Shown in pieces: positions 1 to 12,500 of a DNA stretch of 64,000 bases. Within the stretch, counting starts at the first letter, position 1. Every line of letters starts with the position of its first letter. The position numbers and the translations under genes are program-made. Location: positions 37,848,901 through 37,912,900 of the forward strand of contig CM055272.1 of the NCBI GenBank assembly GCA_029237695.1, in the 5' to 3' direction. The notes under the pieces are model-generated. The model was given only the letters and a program-made list of their open reading frames with translations. It was not told the origin of the DNA and ran no database searches. This DNA comes from Conchocele bisecta. Taxonomy: Eukaryota; Mollusca; Bivalvia; Lucinida; Thyasiridae.

Positions 1-320
1 AGTTTCAGCCTGTCCGTAAACTTGATATATAGAGAACAAATCGGTATTTTTTCACACCCATGTGTTGGTATATACCCAATGTGCATATTAATAATGATAT
101 TATGCAATATGTAACAATATAAGGCAAAAGAAACCGTGAAATATATTGGACTGATTTCAATTTTCACGTCGGGGATAAAAGCACCCGGCCATGAGAAGTT
201 TCAGCCTGTCCGTAAACTTGATATATAGAGAACACATCGGAAGTTTTTCACAACCCTTTGTTGGTATATACCCAATGTGCCTATTAATAATGATATTATG
301 CAATACGTTCCAATATAAGG
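1..320. repeat. Two-copy tandem repeat, ~195 bp unit
   Basis: The stretch starting 'agtttcagcctgtccgtaaac' at 1 recurs at 197, with the same order of 'gttggtatatacccaatgtgc' and 'taatgatattatgcaata' blocks in each copy. It contains short AT-rich open frames but nothing gene-like. The first copy is cut by the window edge. Confidence 0.8.
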
Positions 321-633
321 CAATATATGCAGAAAAAGCAACCGGCCATGATAATTTTAATCGGTAGTTTTGCAAGCCCCGTGAACTTACCTGATCATGG
401 GCACTGTCGGGTCCGATGGGAAATCTGCATGCTTACTCTCAGGTCAGATGCTGATTGATATATCACATAATATGGGAATTCAGCGAATAAATAAACTTCC
501 GGTAAGTATGAATGCCGATCGTTAAATTACCCTTCGCTGCTCCCTCCTACCACCCAAAACAAAAATGTGATCTAGGCTTCGGCGACAAGTCTGGGTATGG
601 AAGGTTTACAACCCGATTTCCCACAACGCAACG
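321..633. other. No gene seen; remnant of an interspersed repeat
   Basis: The end of this stretch ('gccgatcgttaaattaccc', 'cctaccaccca', about 500-555) resembles the segment at 22340-22400. It is therefore probably the tail of the same dispersed repeat family. No coding signal is visible. Confidence 0.4.
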
Positions 634-823
634 AACGGACCTAGGCATATAAACACATTAAATATACATAGATATACCTAAAATAATTCATAAGTGAACA
701 AAAATGGCCACATTATCTTACATATTTTAATGAAGTATTTGGTGGCCTTTTTTTTCCCACTTATGGATGATTTTTTAGGTATATCTTATGCATATTTAAT
801 GTATTTATATACCTAGGTCCGTT
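634..823. mobile_element. Palindromic MITE with long inverted arms
   Basis: The ends read 'aacggacctaggcatataaa' and its near-perfect reverse complement ending 'cctaggtccgtt'. Complementarity runs inward for roughly 70 bases per side ('taaatatacatagatatacc' against 'ggtatatcttatgcatattta'). The ~190 bp length and lack of any ORF fit a non-autonomous foldback MITE. The superfamily cannot be assigned. Confidence 0.7.
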
Positions 824-1374
824 ATGTTAAATACTTTCGTATAGCAAAATCACATCATGAGTAAATCATACACAACGATAAATTTCACTATTTCACATCC
901 CAGTGTGGTACGTTTTCACCATTTAGTTTTGACCCGGGTAGGTTTTGACCAGAACCCAAATGATCACATTATATAAATGGGTTTTATACGGCAAATAGTA
1001 AGAAAAAAAGGGTGGCACGATTTACCCAAATCTACCCAAATCTACCCAAATCTTCATATAAACTATATGATGTCAATACAAATAAGCTATACACATCATA
1101 CTAACGATGTTTGGACTGTACTTACATAATGTATGTCATTAATTTGCTCATACCAGGGCCCATTTTAATGTTTTGATGCAAAATGGAAATATTTGTATAT
1201 GAAATAAAGGAGAGTATCGCGATAAACTTAATACTAGGAAGCCAAGGAAGATAATCTACTTTATAATGGCTAAACATGCTAAATGGGAATGATTATTTTT
1301 AATTGAAATACAAATACAAAACTGTAGAACCTCTCTAATGTTGACATACAAGGAGACAGTAGTGTGAAGGTGTC
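824..1374. other. No gene seen; AT-rich, short tandem repeat
   Basis: Apart from a short tandem run of 'tctacccaaa' near 1020-1052, nothing recognisable is present. Confidence 0.4.
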
Positions 1375-1740
1375 GACCGTATACTGGCCGTTTTCGCCCG
1401 CCAGGACGTGTAGCCATCTTGTACATAATCACTTGTTGAGGCTATACCTCTAGGGAAATTTGCAATCACAGTCTGATCAGGGTCTACACTGTTTTCCATC
1501 TTGTACATAATCACTGTATACCATATACAAGAAGCAAGCCGCGTGTCGCCCGCCCGGACGTGTAGCCATCTTATAACAATCACTTGTTGAGGCTATACAT
1601 TCTAGGGGAAATTTGCAATCACAGTCTGATCAGGGTCTACCCGGTTACCCATTTTATGCATAACCACTTGTTGAGGCTATACCTGTAGGGGAAATATGCA
1701 TTCACAATCTAATCAGGATCTACACAGTTTCCCATATTGT
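1375..1740. repeat. Imperfect tandem repeat, three to four copies
   Basis: The block 'cacttgttgaggctatac' followed by 'ggaaatttgcaatcacagtc' and 'tgatcagggtctac' recurs near 1430, 1580 and 1670 with decayed spacing. The open frame seen on - through it is a by-product of the repeat. Confidence 0.7.
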
Positions 1741-2383
1741 ACATAATCGCCTATATATAACGAGCTACCCCACTAAAATACACTGTTCTGGTCAATACAA
1801 TATAATATTGGGCTTTGTCTACATAGAGGTGTGAAAAACATTCAAGCTATTTGACAAGATATACAAACCATACACAAATTTAAAAATATATATATTGCAT
1901 GCATATTATGGTTCATTTTCATCAATGTTCTTAATACAAGATCGTTTATTATTGTTATTATAGATGAATACTCCGTAAATTAAATTTGCAATAACTAAAA
2001 ACTATGCACAGAAGTCATTTGTGCTAATAAAAACATTCATTCAATGCATTATACTTTGTTTTTAACTATTTCAAAAAGATGTTGGCGTATAATTACTCGG
2101 CGAAATAAATATTGCAATACTATGGAGGTGACCGGTTACTTAGACAGTTGGACTATTATATCTGCCATATGAAATCATGATCGATGGCAACTTAAAGTTA
2201 GACAACTGAGACATAATGAATGAGTCTCGATCACATTAGTCTCCTTTATAATAATGATACATGTATATTAATCGCTTTCCCGCGGAAATATGTGCTTTAT
2301 TCTTCCATTTTTCGGTCAAAATGTGCTTATTGTATGATATACTAATGATATATTGTTGAAAACGTATATAACATAATCAATAA
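1741..2383. other. No gene seen; AT-rich intergenic DNA
   Basis: No repeat structure, splice-bounded coding segment or RNA gene could be recognised here. Confidence 0.4.
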
Positions 2384-2954
2384 TCTCGGCCCATGGTCAA
2401 GTCGGCCCATGTGTCTGATCAAGTCGGCCCACATGTCTGGTCAAGTCGGCCCACATGTCTGGTCAAGTCGGCCCACATGTCTGGTCAAGTCGGCCCACGT
2501 GTCTGGTCAAGTCGGCCCACGATCTCAGATCAGATGTATGGTCAACTAAATAAATGGTATCTAAATAAATATTTTTTTCATAAATAAATATATATTTTTT
2601 TAATTAAAATAGAATCTTTTTAAATATATATCATGTTTCTTGTTAGATCACCATTTCTAATAAATTTATATGTCATATACGAACAATATGATATGGGCCG
2701 AGATGACCACGGAAAAAATAATATTTTCTCATTTTAAATTAAATTTCATCAGGTTCTTTGCAATCTGTTTCTCAAAATATTCTTGAATCACCATTTCTAA
2801 TAAAAAATTTGATGTCATATACAAAAATATATATATGGGCCGAGATGACCAAAAAATGTGGGCAGAGATGACCAGTGATCTGGGCCGACTTGACCAGCGA
2901 TCTGGGCCGAGATTGAAATGTGGGCCGAGATGACCATGGTCCGACTTGACCAGA
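2384..2954. repeat. Inverted minisatellite: 22 bp units facing each other
   Basis: From 2395 to about 2527 a ~22 bp unit ('gtctggtcaagtcggcccac') repeats about six times. From about 2837 to 2954 the reverse complement appears ('gtgggccgagatgacc', 'tgggccgacttgaccag'). The outer ends ('tctcggcccatggtc' at 2385) mirror 'gaccatggtccgacttgacc' at the right. The ~300 bp between the arms is AT-rich. The whole could fold into a large hairpin. Confidence 0.75.
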
Positions 2955-4801
2955 CACCGCAGCAGTTACGTGTTCGCAACTAAATATTATTACGAAATCA
3001 TTACAATTTATGTATTTTAAAATGTTATATGAGATTAATTCCGTAATGTTTTGTTGGTAGTGACGTGAACAGTGGTGTAAAAACGGTATGAATCATATAT
3101 GACCTCCGCTCTTTACCGCCCACATATCGCCAAACAGGTGTCCGATAGCATCTCGATGTATCAGCAGAATAGTATGGCCACTAAAGTGCGACACGGAGCT
3201 CGAAAATACACATTCATAACATCCCCGGACGGGAAAATACCTAATTTTTACATTTGGGACCATTTTTATGCTTAGACGTACGTTAATCTCATTAAATCTT
3301 GAAATATAATCGATGACTTAAACTTTACACAGCCTTGGCCCCGATTGTTATTGTTCCGTCTGCGCATGCGCGGACTGAAACCTTTACTGGGCTGAAGAAT
3401 TTTCTGTTATACCGGCGCGTGATTACGGGTGTTCTCTTCACGGTGTATTATTAAATAATTGTGTAAGTTGAAAATATCTGGTTTTCTCTCACAGATAAGT
3501 CCATGCATCTAATAGCTTGACATGTAATAAATACGCATATCCCGGTCTCACTGCTTTCGCGGACGCTTCAATGGCTGGCGGACGTTACCAAATGACGTCA
3601 GTGAAATATCACGCTGTGAACAAGTCCACATTATATTCAATCAGAAGCAAGTTAGTTTGCCCATCCTCTAGTGTAAAACTTCACCTGATAAATATAAGGC
3701 CATAAAAAGTACTTTGGTTCTCAGATATCGCCGCGTCTGAATAATCCATGCGCGTTGAGCTTTTATCGTCATGGAGAAATACAATTATACTATAAATACG
3801 CCACATGATCAACACAAAATACTACAATGCAAAGATATGTTAAATTCAATCATGTCTGGCAAAATTCTTGTGATTTTTCACTTCTAAAGAGGGCATAGTA
3901 ATTTTTGTTTCAGATGTTCGTCTCTGATTTTGTTCATGTTGCCAGATGCATGCATTCATTCCATACCACACACATGCGGCCTTCATGTCCCAGGTCAATG
4001 TCAAATTACTTAAAGGAAGATTTTCGTTAATGTTTTCGGGTACCCATTATCTCTGCAACGGTAAGTCGGATTGACTTCAAACTTCATGTACTTCCTGATC
4101 ATCATCCACATTTTCATTCCATACCACACCCATGCGGCCTCCATGTCGATGGTCAAGGTCAAATTACTAACGCAAAGACTATCACGTGTGCACGCTAAGA
4201 ATATCACGTGCGCACGCAAAGAGTATCGCGTGATGTTATTTTTAGTATTACTATATCATAGTACTGGTGTGGGCGGTGCGAGCGAACGGAAAAGCGGCTT
4301 AACCAGCATCATTTCCACACCAGTGAGACGGGCAAATTGTTGACCCATGTAGCTATTACAATTGTTTTTATTGTGAAATAAAAACACAAATATCAAAGGT
4401 ATCCTAAGCTCAACTGATGTTTTGTCTGCCCGCTGCTAGATTGTATCAAGGTACAGGTCATTCTCATTATCTCGAAGTCGAATGGACTGATGAAAATATA
4501 TCGACATATCCGAAATTCGAGATAACAATTCGGCAAATTTCTCAAAAAGAAATCCGAACAAAATCGCTTCAGAAATGCCTCTTTACTTTACTTTATTTCC
4601 GGGTTTGATCACCTTATTTCAATTTATACCACGCATTAATTGGTTAAAATCGCGACTTGAGTTTATTCACCGCTTAATTCATTTTTCTGTTAAAATAGAT
4701 TTGATATCTCATTAAGTTTAATTAATTATGGTTTTAAGTGAACTGCTTTAACTGGTCGTGCAACTTTAAACGCATTTTAGCGGCGGCGGTGTCTTTGGTT
4801 T
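2955..4801. other. No gene seen; includes a two-copy tandem repeat
   Basis: Two copies of a ~155 bp unit with 'cattccataccacac', 'catgcggcctccatgtc' and 'ggtcaaggtcaaattact' lie at about 3955-4020 and 4110-4170. A repeat with 'tatcgacatatccgaaattcgag' near 4490 resembles 6430-6460 in inverted form. Short open frames here have no domain character. Confidence 0.45.
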
Positions 4802-6275
4802 CTACGGTGGCTGTGAAGGGACATGAGCGAAAAAAAATAATATTAAAATCAGGAAATTTCGTTCTAACGAAAAACAAAATCGTTCAAACGCATAATAAAA
4901 TCGTTCAAACGAAAACAAATTCGTTCGAACGCAAAAATAATCGTTCAAACGAAAAAAAAATCGTTCGAACGCAAAATAAAATCGTTCAAAGGAAAATAAA
5001 TTCGTGCAAACGAAAAAAAAATCGTTCAAACTCAAAATAAAATCGTTCAAACGAAAATAAAATTCGTTCGCAAAATAAAATCGTTCAAACGAAAAAAAAA
5101 TTATCGTTCAAACGCAAAATAAAATCGTTCAAACGAAAATTGGTACATGCTGAAATGTGTGCTGTTAACAGTTTTGTTCATATTTCTGACAAATAAATGC
5201 GAATAACTAGAAATTTGGCCTGTGCCCCCGCTGGCAGCATTGACATTGACCTTAAGCTTGGGCATGTAAGGCATGTTCATTTATATCAAGTGTATACAAA
5301 TTGAAGTAATTGAGAAGGTATTGTAGGATTGAGAAACCTGCAGGTAGATTGATCCCAAATTGCTAAGTAAACATTTAATGGCGAAAAGGTCAAGATTGTA
5401 GTATTGGTGGGTGGAGGGTGTGAGACATTTGTATATGTAGTATATTTAAATAATTGGCAAAGCCATTGAGAAGTTAGTGTAGGATTGAGAAACTTGCACG
5501 TAGATTTGTCTCAAACTGCAAAGTAAACATTCAAAGGCGAAAAGGTCAAGGTCGAATGTCAAGGTTGTAATATTGGTGGGTGGAGTGTGTAAGGCATGTT
5601 CATATGTATCATGTGTATAAACATTGAAGTAATTGGCACAGCCATTGAGATGTTATTATAGGATTGAGAAACTTGCACGTAGATTTGTCTCAAACTGCAA
5701 AGTAAACATTTAAAGGTGAAAAAGTCAACGTCGATGGTCAATGTCAAAGTATTGGTGGGTGGAGTGTATAAGGCATGTTCATTTGTATCAAGTGTCTGAA
5801 TTTTGGTGTAATCCGTAAAGCCATTGAGAAGTTATTGAAGATACTGTAATATCGGGACGTACGGGCGGACGGACATGGCTAAGGCTATATGCCCCCGTAC
5901 CTTTCGGTAGCGGGGGCATAAAAATAAGACCCAGGATGGTATTTTGCGTTTGAACGAATTTTATTTCCGTTTGAACGATTTTACTTTTGCCTTTGAACGA
6001 TTTCTTTTTGCGTTTGAACGAACAAAATTTGCGTTTGAACGAATTTTTTTTCGTTTAAACGAATTTTTTTATTGTTTTGTTTGAACGATTATTTCTTTTA
6101 TTTTGCGTTTGAACGATTTTTTTTCCGTTTGAACGATTATTTTTGCGTTTGAACGAATTTGTTTTCGTTTGAACGATTTTATTATGCGTTTGAACGATTT
6201 TATTTTTCGTTAGAACGAAATTTCCCGATTTTAATATATTTTGTTTTCACTCATGTTCCTTCACAGCCACCGTAG
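4802..6275. mobile_element. 1.47 kb TIR element with minisatellite arms
   Basis: The outer ~65 bases are inverted repeats: 'ctacggtggctgtgaagg' at 4802 against its complement ending at 6275, continuing through 'aaatttcgttctaacg'. Just inside lie arrays of a ~19 bp unit, 'tcgttcaaacg' plus an A-rich spacer (about 4855-5140), and the same unit inverted, 'cgtttgaacga' (about 5945-6225). The arms therefore form an extended imperfect palindrome of roughly 330 bp per side. The centre holds a separate nested repeat. Open frames through the arrays, rich in Phe/Lys/Asn, are artefacts. No transposase is present; the superfamily is unknown. Confidence 0.75.
5218..5925. repeat. Dispersed repeat with tandem body and hairpin tail
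   Basis: It sits inside the element at 4802-6275. Three imperfect copies of a 157-179 bp unit start near 5324, 5481 and 5660 ('aggattgagaaac' then 'tggtgggtggag'). They are followed by 'gggacgtacgggcggacgg' and the hairpin at 5888-5920 ('tatgcccccg' against 'cgggggcata'), then an A-rich tail. The layout matches other repeats in this window that end in a hairpin plus A-run (7228, 34990, 36140, 39786), which suggests one structural class. Confidence 0.6.
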
Positions 6276-7039
6276 GTTTCTGTAGACATGTGAAAACTTA
6301 CCTGAGATAATCGCGCTGATTCAGACTTGGACGACGCCGGGCACTTCAAGTAATTTTCACATCGACATATCAGAATACAAATGTGAAGGAAACATACTAT
6401 CGGGACTCGATTTCCACCTCGACTAAACCGATATATCGACATTTCCGATATCGAGTTATCAGGAGTAAAATATATGATTTATATAGGGAATTCTGCCGGT
6501 ACCTCGGACGTATATCGAGATAAGCAGGTATATCGAGATAAACGATATCGAGATAACGAGATTCAGCTATATGTCTTCTTCTCGCTTTCCAGTCCATCGT
6601 TGTATTCCGAGGAATTATATACCAGTATTGGACTTGAGTTGTGTACCGTTTGGGCGCATTCTATATATGTAGCCACATCGCACCATCGCAAAAGTTATTA
6701 TCGGTCTTATTTTGGACTTCTCAATGTCAGATTTGGATCATATATTTCCGTTTATGATATTCATGTATTTCCCAAGGCACTGCACTGCTCTCTAACTGAC
6801 ATCACACTATTAATACATAATACATATTAATATACATGTATATACACTGTGTCGGATGAGCCATAGCAGATGCACTCTTAAACACGAACACTAGACAATA
6901 ATATTCAATTGTGCCATGTGAACAGGTTGTTTATGACAGTTTAATGATAAAACGTTTAGTACAATAATTTCAAAAGATAAAAATCTCTCTGCTTTAAAAG
7001 CCATTCTTCATCATTGCATAATCCAACATCTATCGGAGA
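6276..7039. other. No gene seen
   Basis: Contains a block with repeated 'tatcgagata' (about 6510-6560) and AT-rich sequence. The longest open frame (118 codons, +, from 6474) starts inside this repeat and shows no domain features. Confidence 0.4.
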
Positions 7040-7228
7040 TGTGTGTTCCAAATGCGTACATGTATCAAGTGTCCAAATATTGAAGCAATCCGTCAAGTAA
7101 TATTGAAGTTACACCATGATGAAGAAGCTTGTACAAACTTTTTGACATTTCGGACGACGACGCGGACTACGACGAAAAAAGCGGCGACTATAGTCGCGAC
7201 TTCTGCTAAAGCAGGCGCGACTAAAAAC
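7040..7228 (+). repeat. 3' end of a hairpin-tailed dispersed repeat
   Basis: It ends with 'ggacgacgacgcggactacg' and a stem 'gcggcgactatagtcgcgac...aggcgcgactaaaaa'. The same tail occurs at about 34985-35075 on the same strand and at 62999-63095 in reverse. The 5' part is short and probably truncated. Confidence 0.6.
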
Positions 7229-7235
7229 ATATATG

Positions 7236-7395
7236 TTCAGCCCTGAAATCAGAATAATCATGATCTGATGCCAGGTCCTCGCCACACGAGAATCACTTGG
7301 CCCCCTCCTAAAAGCAGGAGAATCAGTAATAATCTTACTTCGTTTATAATGGGCAATAACGCAATTCAACTCTCAGGTAACAAAAGAGCCAAAAA
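7236..7395 (+). repeat. Dispersed repeat family copy ('cctgaaatYagaataa')
   Basis: Begins 'ttcagccctgaaatcagaat' and continues 'gatgccaggtcctc' and 'cacttggcccc'. It is similar to 22139-22290 and 36809-36970 (and mirrored at about 60960-61120). It lies directly after the hairpin-tailed repeat. No coding capacity. Confidence 0.6.
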
Positions 7396-7445
7396 TAAAA
7401 ACGTACTAGGCAGATCGTGATTCCTATAAGGAGGAACCCCTACCG

Positions 7446-7940
7446 TTAAAGGTACATGCCCACTCAGTAGGCACAAACTGTTCTTTATATCAGATACATC
7501 ATCGGAGACATTTTCTAGCAAAAGTAAACATTCATTCACCATTACCCAACGTATTTATTGGCATTGCTATACATTTTATATCAGACGTAACTTTCCACAC
7601 TGATATCAGTGGCGATAACCGTGTTTTCTTAAAATGTTAACGGACATTAATATTTATTATCTGTATTTCTTTTTTTGATGTGCAATGATCATATTTTATA
7701 ATGAGTCGAAAATAGTATTAGTTTCAGGATACACATTTATAGATAATTAAAAAAATACCATGCCTCATTTGCATATGAAAATAGCCTGTTACCACCGCCC
7801 GTCACTATCAGTAAATTAAATATTATTAAATGATTATATAGCGAAGACTCTTAGAACTGGTTGTGTAGTGACACAATTATACACTTATTTAATTTATATG
7901 ATGAACATTTTGTGTCTATTGAGTGGGCATGTACCTTTAA
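7446..7940. mobile_element. TTAA-type MITE, copy 1
   Basis: Bounded by 'ttaaaggtacatgcccactc' and its complement 'gagtgggcatgtacctttaa'. Two further copies with the same ends lie at 13783-14496 and 28310-28820. TTAA at both outer ends suggests a TTAA target duplication, as known for piggyBac and Kolobok superfamilies; which one is not decidable here. The interior shares 'catttgcatatgaaaatagc' and 'atcagtaaa' with the other copies and has no ORF. Confidence 0.75.
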
Positions 7941-8384
7941 TTTACGCCGTCACGTTCGCGCGACTAATCACCCACAAATCTTATTCATGTCTGGATAAAT
8001 ATATGTATGCAGAGAGAAGTGTTGAGACTTATTCACAGCATAAAAAACGCATATTTATCAGACACTACAACCTCAAATTACAACTCATATTGTATGTTCT
8101 CTTAGTTCATCTTACAACATAATCACTGTACATTAAGCTGTACGGGCCGGCAAATTAAGACACCCTTTCAACGTCCATCTCTCGCTAATATAAGCAGGAT
8201 CGAAGGACAAAAACATTTTTAAAATGAAGCGAGAGGACGGGTAAAATGGTCATTGGTGGCGCCGCCTCTGAGCTCAAATGCACGCCCCACGACGTCAGCA
8301 TGGTGGTCGTCGACGTTGCCCTCTCCATGCCCACGAACAACATGCTAATTAAACAGGGAATCATACCAGCAGATATTATGAAGT

Positions 8385-9512
8385 AGACACGTCGATGAGG
8401 AGCGCAAACATCACGACCATGCCGTAGAACAGCCACAGGCCGCGCAGGCAGCATGGTCCCGAAAACAGACTGCCCGTCTTGAGAGGATTAACGAAACATA
8501 TTGCCGCCAAGGCCGTACGACCCCGATGGACACAAAGCTTGCTATAATGTATTACAGTTCCCGAGGCTATTGGAAGGGGCTCGCAGCGATTAAAAATCAC
8601 GCCGCCGCGGATAGTGTCTCTGAAGATGTGGCCCGGGCATAGCTCAAGAAGCAGGCCATCTGGCAGATCTATTTGCCCGCCCCATGGCACACCCCACACC
8701 AATATTTCGACCATGTCAAACGAGGTGCACCAGGCTGATCTGCCCTTTCTCCCACACGATTGTTTATCAAAAGGTTGCAAAACTTAGAGGTACGCACTCA
8801 CTATTGTTGATGTGGCCTCCAGCTACAAGGCGGTCACAACAGAGGCCAAAGAGGATGCTGAAGCTCTCTCCCGCATCTATAAGCGGAGCCCTCTTAGCTG
8901 GCCGAAGCTTCTCCATGTCGACCCGGGGCTTCGAGGTTGTAGTCGCAGTGAGCCAGCTACTGGCGTAACATGGTGTTTCTGTCAGGCGCGGCCGTGTGGA
9001 CATCCACCGTGACCAGGACATTTTGGAGCACTTCAACCGGACATTGGCTGAGCGGTTGTCTGGACACCAATACGCCCAAGAGATGGGGCTCCCGGTGGGA
9101 TAGACAGTTGGTTTTCCGCCTGTCTGTCGTGATAACGGCACTGAATAGTGAGGAGACCCGCCTCACCGGCAGGAAGCTGTAGCGCAAACTTCCTCTTCCG
9201 TTGTTCCATGTCACCCGGTTGGTCTATAAAAGCAAAAGCTCCCATCGGTGTTGTTGTTCTGTATCTCTACCATCCTGGCGAGCTGAAGGGTGGTCGCGGT
9301 CGCGCGATGACCCTGTCTGGTCTCGCCAGGTATATCGGCTGGGGTGCTCAGTCACCAAGCCTAATGAGCCCCTGCTGTACTATTTGTTGGATGGCTCACC
9401 ACGTGGCTTTGTTGTGCATCCTGACACCCAGCTGCTGCCAGATGATGTACTCACGTGCTACGCTAAGCGCCTCTTTTTCGGCTGCATTCCAGGCAGGTCA
9501 GTAGGACATTAA
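8385..9512 (+). pseudogene. rve (DDE) integrase pseudogene of a large DNA element
   Basis: Integrases of this kind insert the linear DNA of Polinton/Maverick-type elements and retroviruses. Reading + from about 8387 gives ~85 codons before an in-frame TAG at 8640. The same frame resumes with 'KKQAIWQIYLPAP', shifts near 8712 to 'SNEVHQADLPFLPHD', and after another stop continues 'YALTIVDVASSYKA' (first acidic residue) and 'YKRSPLSWPKLLHVDPG' (second). A shift then follows, and 'RVDIHRDQDILEHFNRTLAE' supplies the third acidic residue. A C-terminal block ('RLGCSVTKPNEPLLYYLLDG') ends near 9500. The catalytic triad is recognisable but the gene is broken by at least three stops and three shifts. 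It converges tail to tail with the polymerase pseudogene. It is much more GC-rich than its surroundings. Confidence 0.75.
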
Positions 9513-12500
9513 TGCGCGTATGCCCTCCTAGTATTGTCCAACCGGTCTACACTAAACTAATGTGTGTCCTTTGGGGAATAGGCCCACAACAGCTCGATGT
9601 CGTAGGCCGCGCAGCGGTTGGATTGGGTTTCTTTGAGCTGTAAGATGTAGTCGACCTTTAGGGTAAAGCCCTGGAAAACATTTCCCTGGTCCTGACGCTT
9701 ATAGTTGACTTGTTGCTCTGTTTGGGGCCTGACTTCAAAAGCCTCCGCTGGTGGACAGGTCACCCGTTCGAGTGGGTGCATATACTCTACCCGAGACACT
9801 GCAAGGTAGGCGATATTGGATCATTGGAAGTAGTCGTCAATGACCCAGACCTTCTGCCGGTCGTGCATGGTGAGGCCCTGTGCGCTGTGAACTGTGAGGG
9901 CATAGCCAAGGCGCCAGTGGTCGGTTTGTACTGCTTTCTCGGCTGCCTCGATCTTGACACCCACGTTGTTATTGATGACGAGCTCATATGTGCGGTCGGT
10001 GCCTGGTATGTGCACCATTATGTTATGTCTTCTGCAGTCTTTGGGGTGGTATAGCAACGGAACATGTATGTCTTGGGAAGCGCTCATTGCGTCGTAGGAA
10101 CAAGAGCTCCTGTGATCGGTCACGGACCTTCTTGAGTCTAGCCAATATGAGGTCGCCCGGTCTTCATTTTTCCACAAAGCGCTCCGATCCGAGACAGCCA
10201 GAGAAGGCCTTACGCATCTCCCCGCACTGGACCCTGTCGCTAAGGAGGCGAATTCTCTTTTGCAGGGCCGTGAGTTTGTCGTCCTTTGCTCTGTGGTCAA
10301 CCTCAACCTCCTCGTAGTAGTCAACCGCCTCGCAGAGCCAGTCGTGCGGCATTTCGCCGGTGGTGGCTGGCTTTGATCACCACAGCAGATGACATGGACG
10401 CCTCTTTTGCCAAGCCAGCCCAGGAATCGACAGAATGGTCTGGGGAACTGTGCAGACCTCGTCCCAGATGATGACATGATGCATGTACTTCTGACCCATT
10501 CTGTCGGGCGTCCAGTCGTTCTGGCCACTCCACTAGCAGTAGCTATGGTAGGTCTGAGCCTTGACCCCATGACCCGCATGTTGCAAGGCAGTGTGTTGGG
10601 GTGAACAGGATGATGTCTCTCGCCCGGAAGAATTCGATTGCTCTCGTAGTTTTCCAGCTACCACGGCAGCCGTTTAGGTAGCTCAGCCGGCATCGGAACA
10701 GAGGATAATCGTATCGTGGTGCAGTGCTGGGAGGGAGGTCCTTTGCTCGGCTGATATACTCTGGCTTGGCGAGGTAGACTGCGTGTCTTGTGACATGAAG
10801 AGCTGATCGCCCTTGTCGCGCCACTGTGCCGGATTGATCTTATATTGGGATGGCCTCAGCGTTCCCTCGTCATGGCAGATAAGACAGATGCGGCAGTACC
10901 CCATTGGGTGCTCCTCCTGTGGCACATAATCCAGGACCCCATAGAGCTTGCGGAGCGCAGTTTTCTGGACGTATACGCTATCAGTGGCCACCCGGACGGC
11001 CTCCTCTGTGGTGAATCACCGCAGCATCACGAGCCGATTGATGTGGGCATACCCCCAGCATGCTCGCCCTCAGGCCGGTATACTGGGGCTGGGGGCCAAT
11101 GCAATGCGGTGGCCCGGGTGCCCGAAGCGCTCGAAATACGGTTTGGCCTGGCCCTGACTTTGGAAGCTGGTGGGGTAACAGGCCTTCATGTCGATGCTGA
11201 CGACGTCTGTCGTGTCATAGTCCATGTAGTTCCAGAGGCTTCCGTGGGCATGTACTACACAGGCCTTTTGGATGTCGTCGACGAGGCCGGCTGGTGTCGG
11301 TTTCCAGCCGTTGCGCTCTTTGGCCATGATGCTGGCCGCGTGGTTTGCCCCGAAAGCCCTGTGAGCCACAGACTGACTCATCACCTAGTTGGGCACATGC
11401 TTCCAGGAGTCGGTCTTGGCCTTCTTGTGTCATATCAGTGCTGCCGTATTGGAGCACAAATTGGTCCACGTTGAGCCGGTTGTCTCCACCCCCCATAAGC
11501 CAGATTGCGATAGGCTGGGCTCGTGTTGCCTTTCGGATGGCCTGCCAGATATCACCCTCGTATATGTGGACCTGCCTGGACTTCGGGAAGTGGAGGTCTT
11601 TGGATCAGGCGTGGCTGTTGTGGCAGGTGAGATATATTGGTCGATGGTAACCATTTCCACCTCTACCATACTTTCCAGTGTTCAAGAGGTCCACGCCAGC
11701 TATGTCCCGCAGGATGATGGCACGTTTGAGGACCCTCTCTCCAGAGCGATCACATCGTCGACCGGTTTCGTGAACGCCTCCCATGCGCTGTCCTCTCGTC
11801 GTCTGTCATACGAGCGTCCAATGCTATCTGAATTCCTCTATTTTGTCTCCGGGCGTCAGTGAACACATGGACTCTCAAGGCACTGTCAAAGAGCTCTAAC
11901 ACCCTCTGTGGGAAATAGTTGAGGTCGCCGTCGCACATTGGGGCTAGGTTGGCGGGGTCTGTATCTCTCAGAGAATATAGACCATAGACAACCGCGGTGA
12001 TTGGGTAGGCGTTCTGATAGAACACCTGGGGTAGGCGTTCTGATAGAACACCTGGTCGATTCCGGTCAGCAAACCTGGTTTGGTCACTTGAGTGATTTCA
12101 ACAACACCCTGACCCTTCTTCCGCTTGGCTCTGACCGGGCCGAACGTATCTTCGACGACCCAGTCGTCTATATTTCGCTCTCACAGGAACTTGATTTTTA
12201 GCACGAACTCGCCATCTGGAAGGGCTGCAAGGAGCTATGCTGCACTCTCGTCGACTGTCATACGAGCGTCCAAGGTCATCAGCCCTCTGTGGGGCAGCAA
12301 CGACATCATTGACGTCGACTCTCTCTATCCTCCATTTAGAGAAGACCGTGGGGGCGCCGTCGACTTCAAACTCATATTTGGCGTCGTTCATAATCTCGAC
12401 ACATGACGCGTCAGCTGGGAGCCTTACTGGGCCCTTCCCGCGAACTATTTTTCACAAGAGTCCGTCGTCTCTCTCGCTCGCCTTGCGCCGGAACAACTCT

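Noticed and set aside
4738..5140. Open frames on both strands rich in Lys/Asn or Phe, and a CRISPR-like look
   Set aside because: The periodic 'cgttcaaacg' array produces both. There are no unique spacers of constant length, and the organism is an animal.
8246..8385. Short hydrophobic + strand frame before the integrase
   Set aside because: 46 codons, no recognisable motif, and its relation to the element is unclear.
8185..9245. Minus-strand open frames opposite the integrase
   Set aside because: The + strand reading shows integrase motifs across the same bases, so these are antisense shadows.
9821..12406. Plus-strand frames of up to 209 codons opposite the polymerase relic
   Set aside because: They overlap recognisable polymerase and helicase motifs on - and have no motifs of their own; the high GC content makes antisense frames long.
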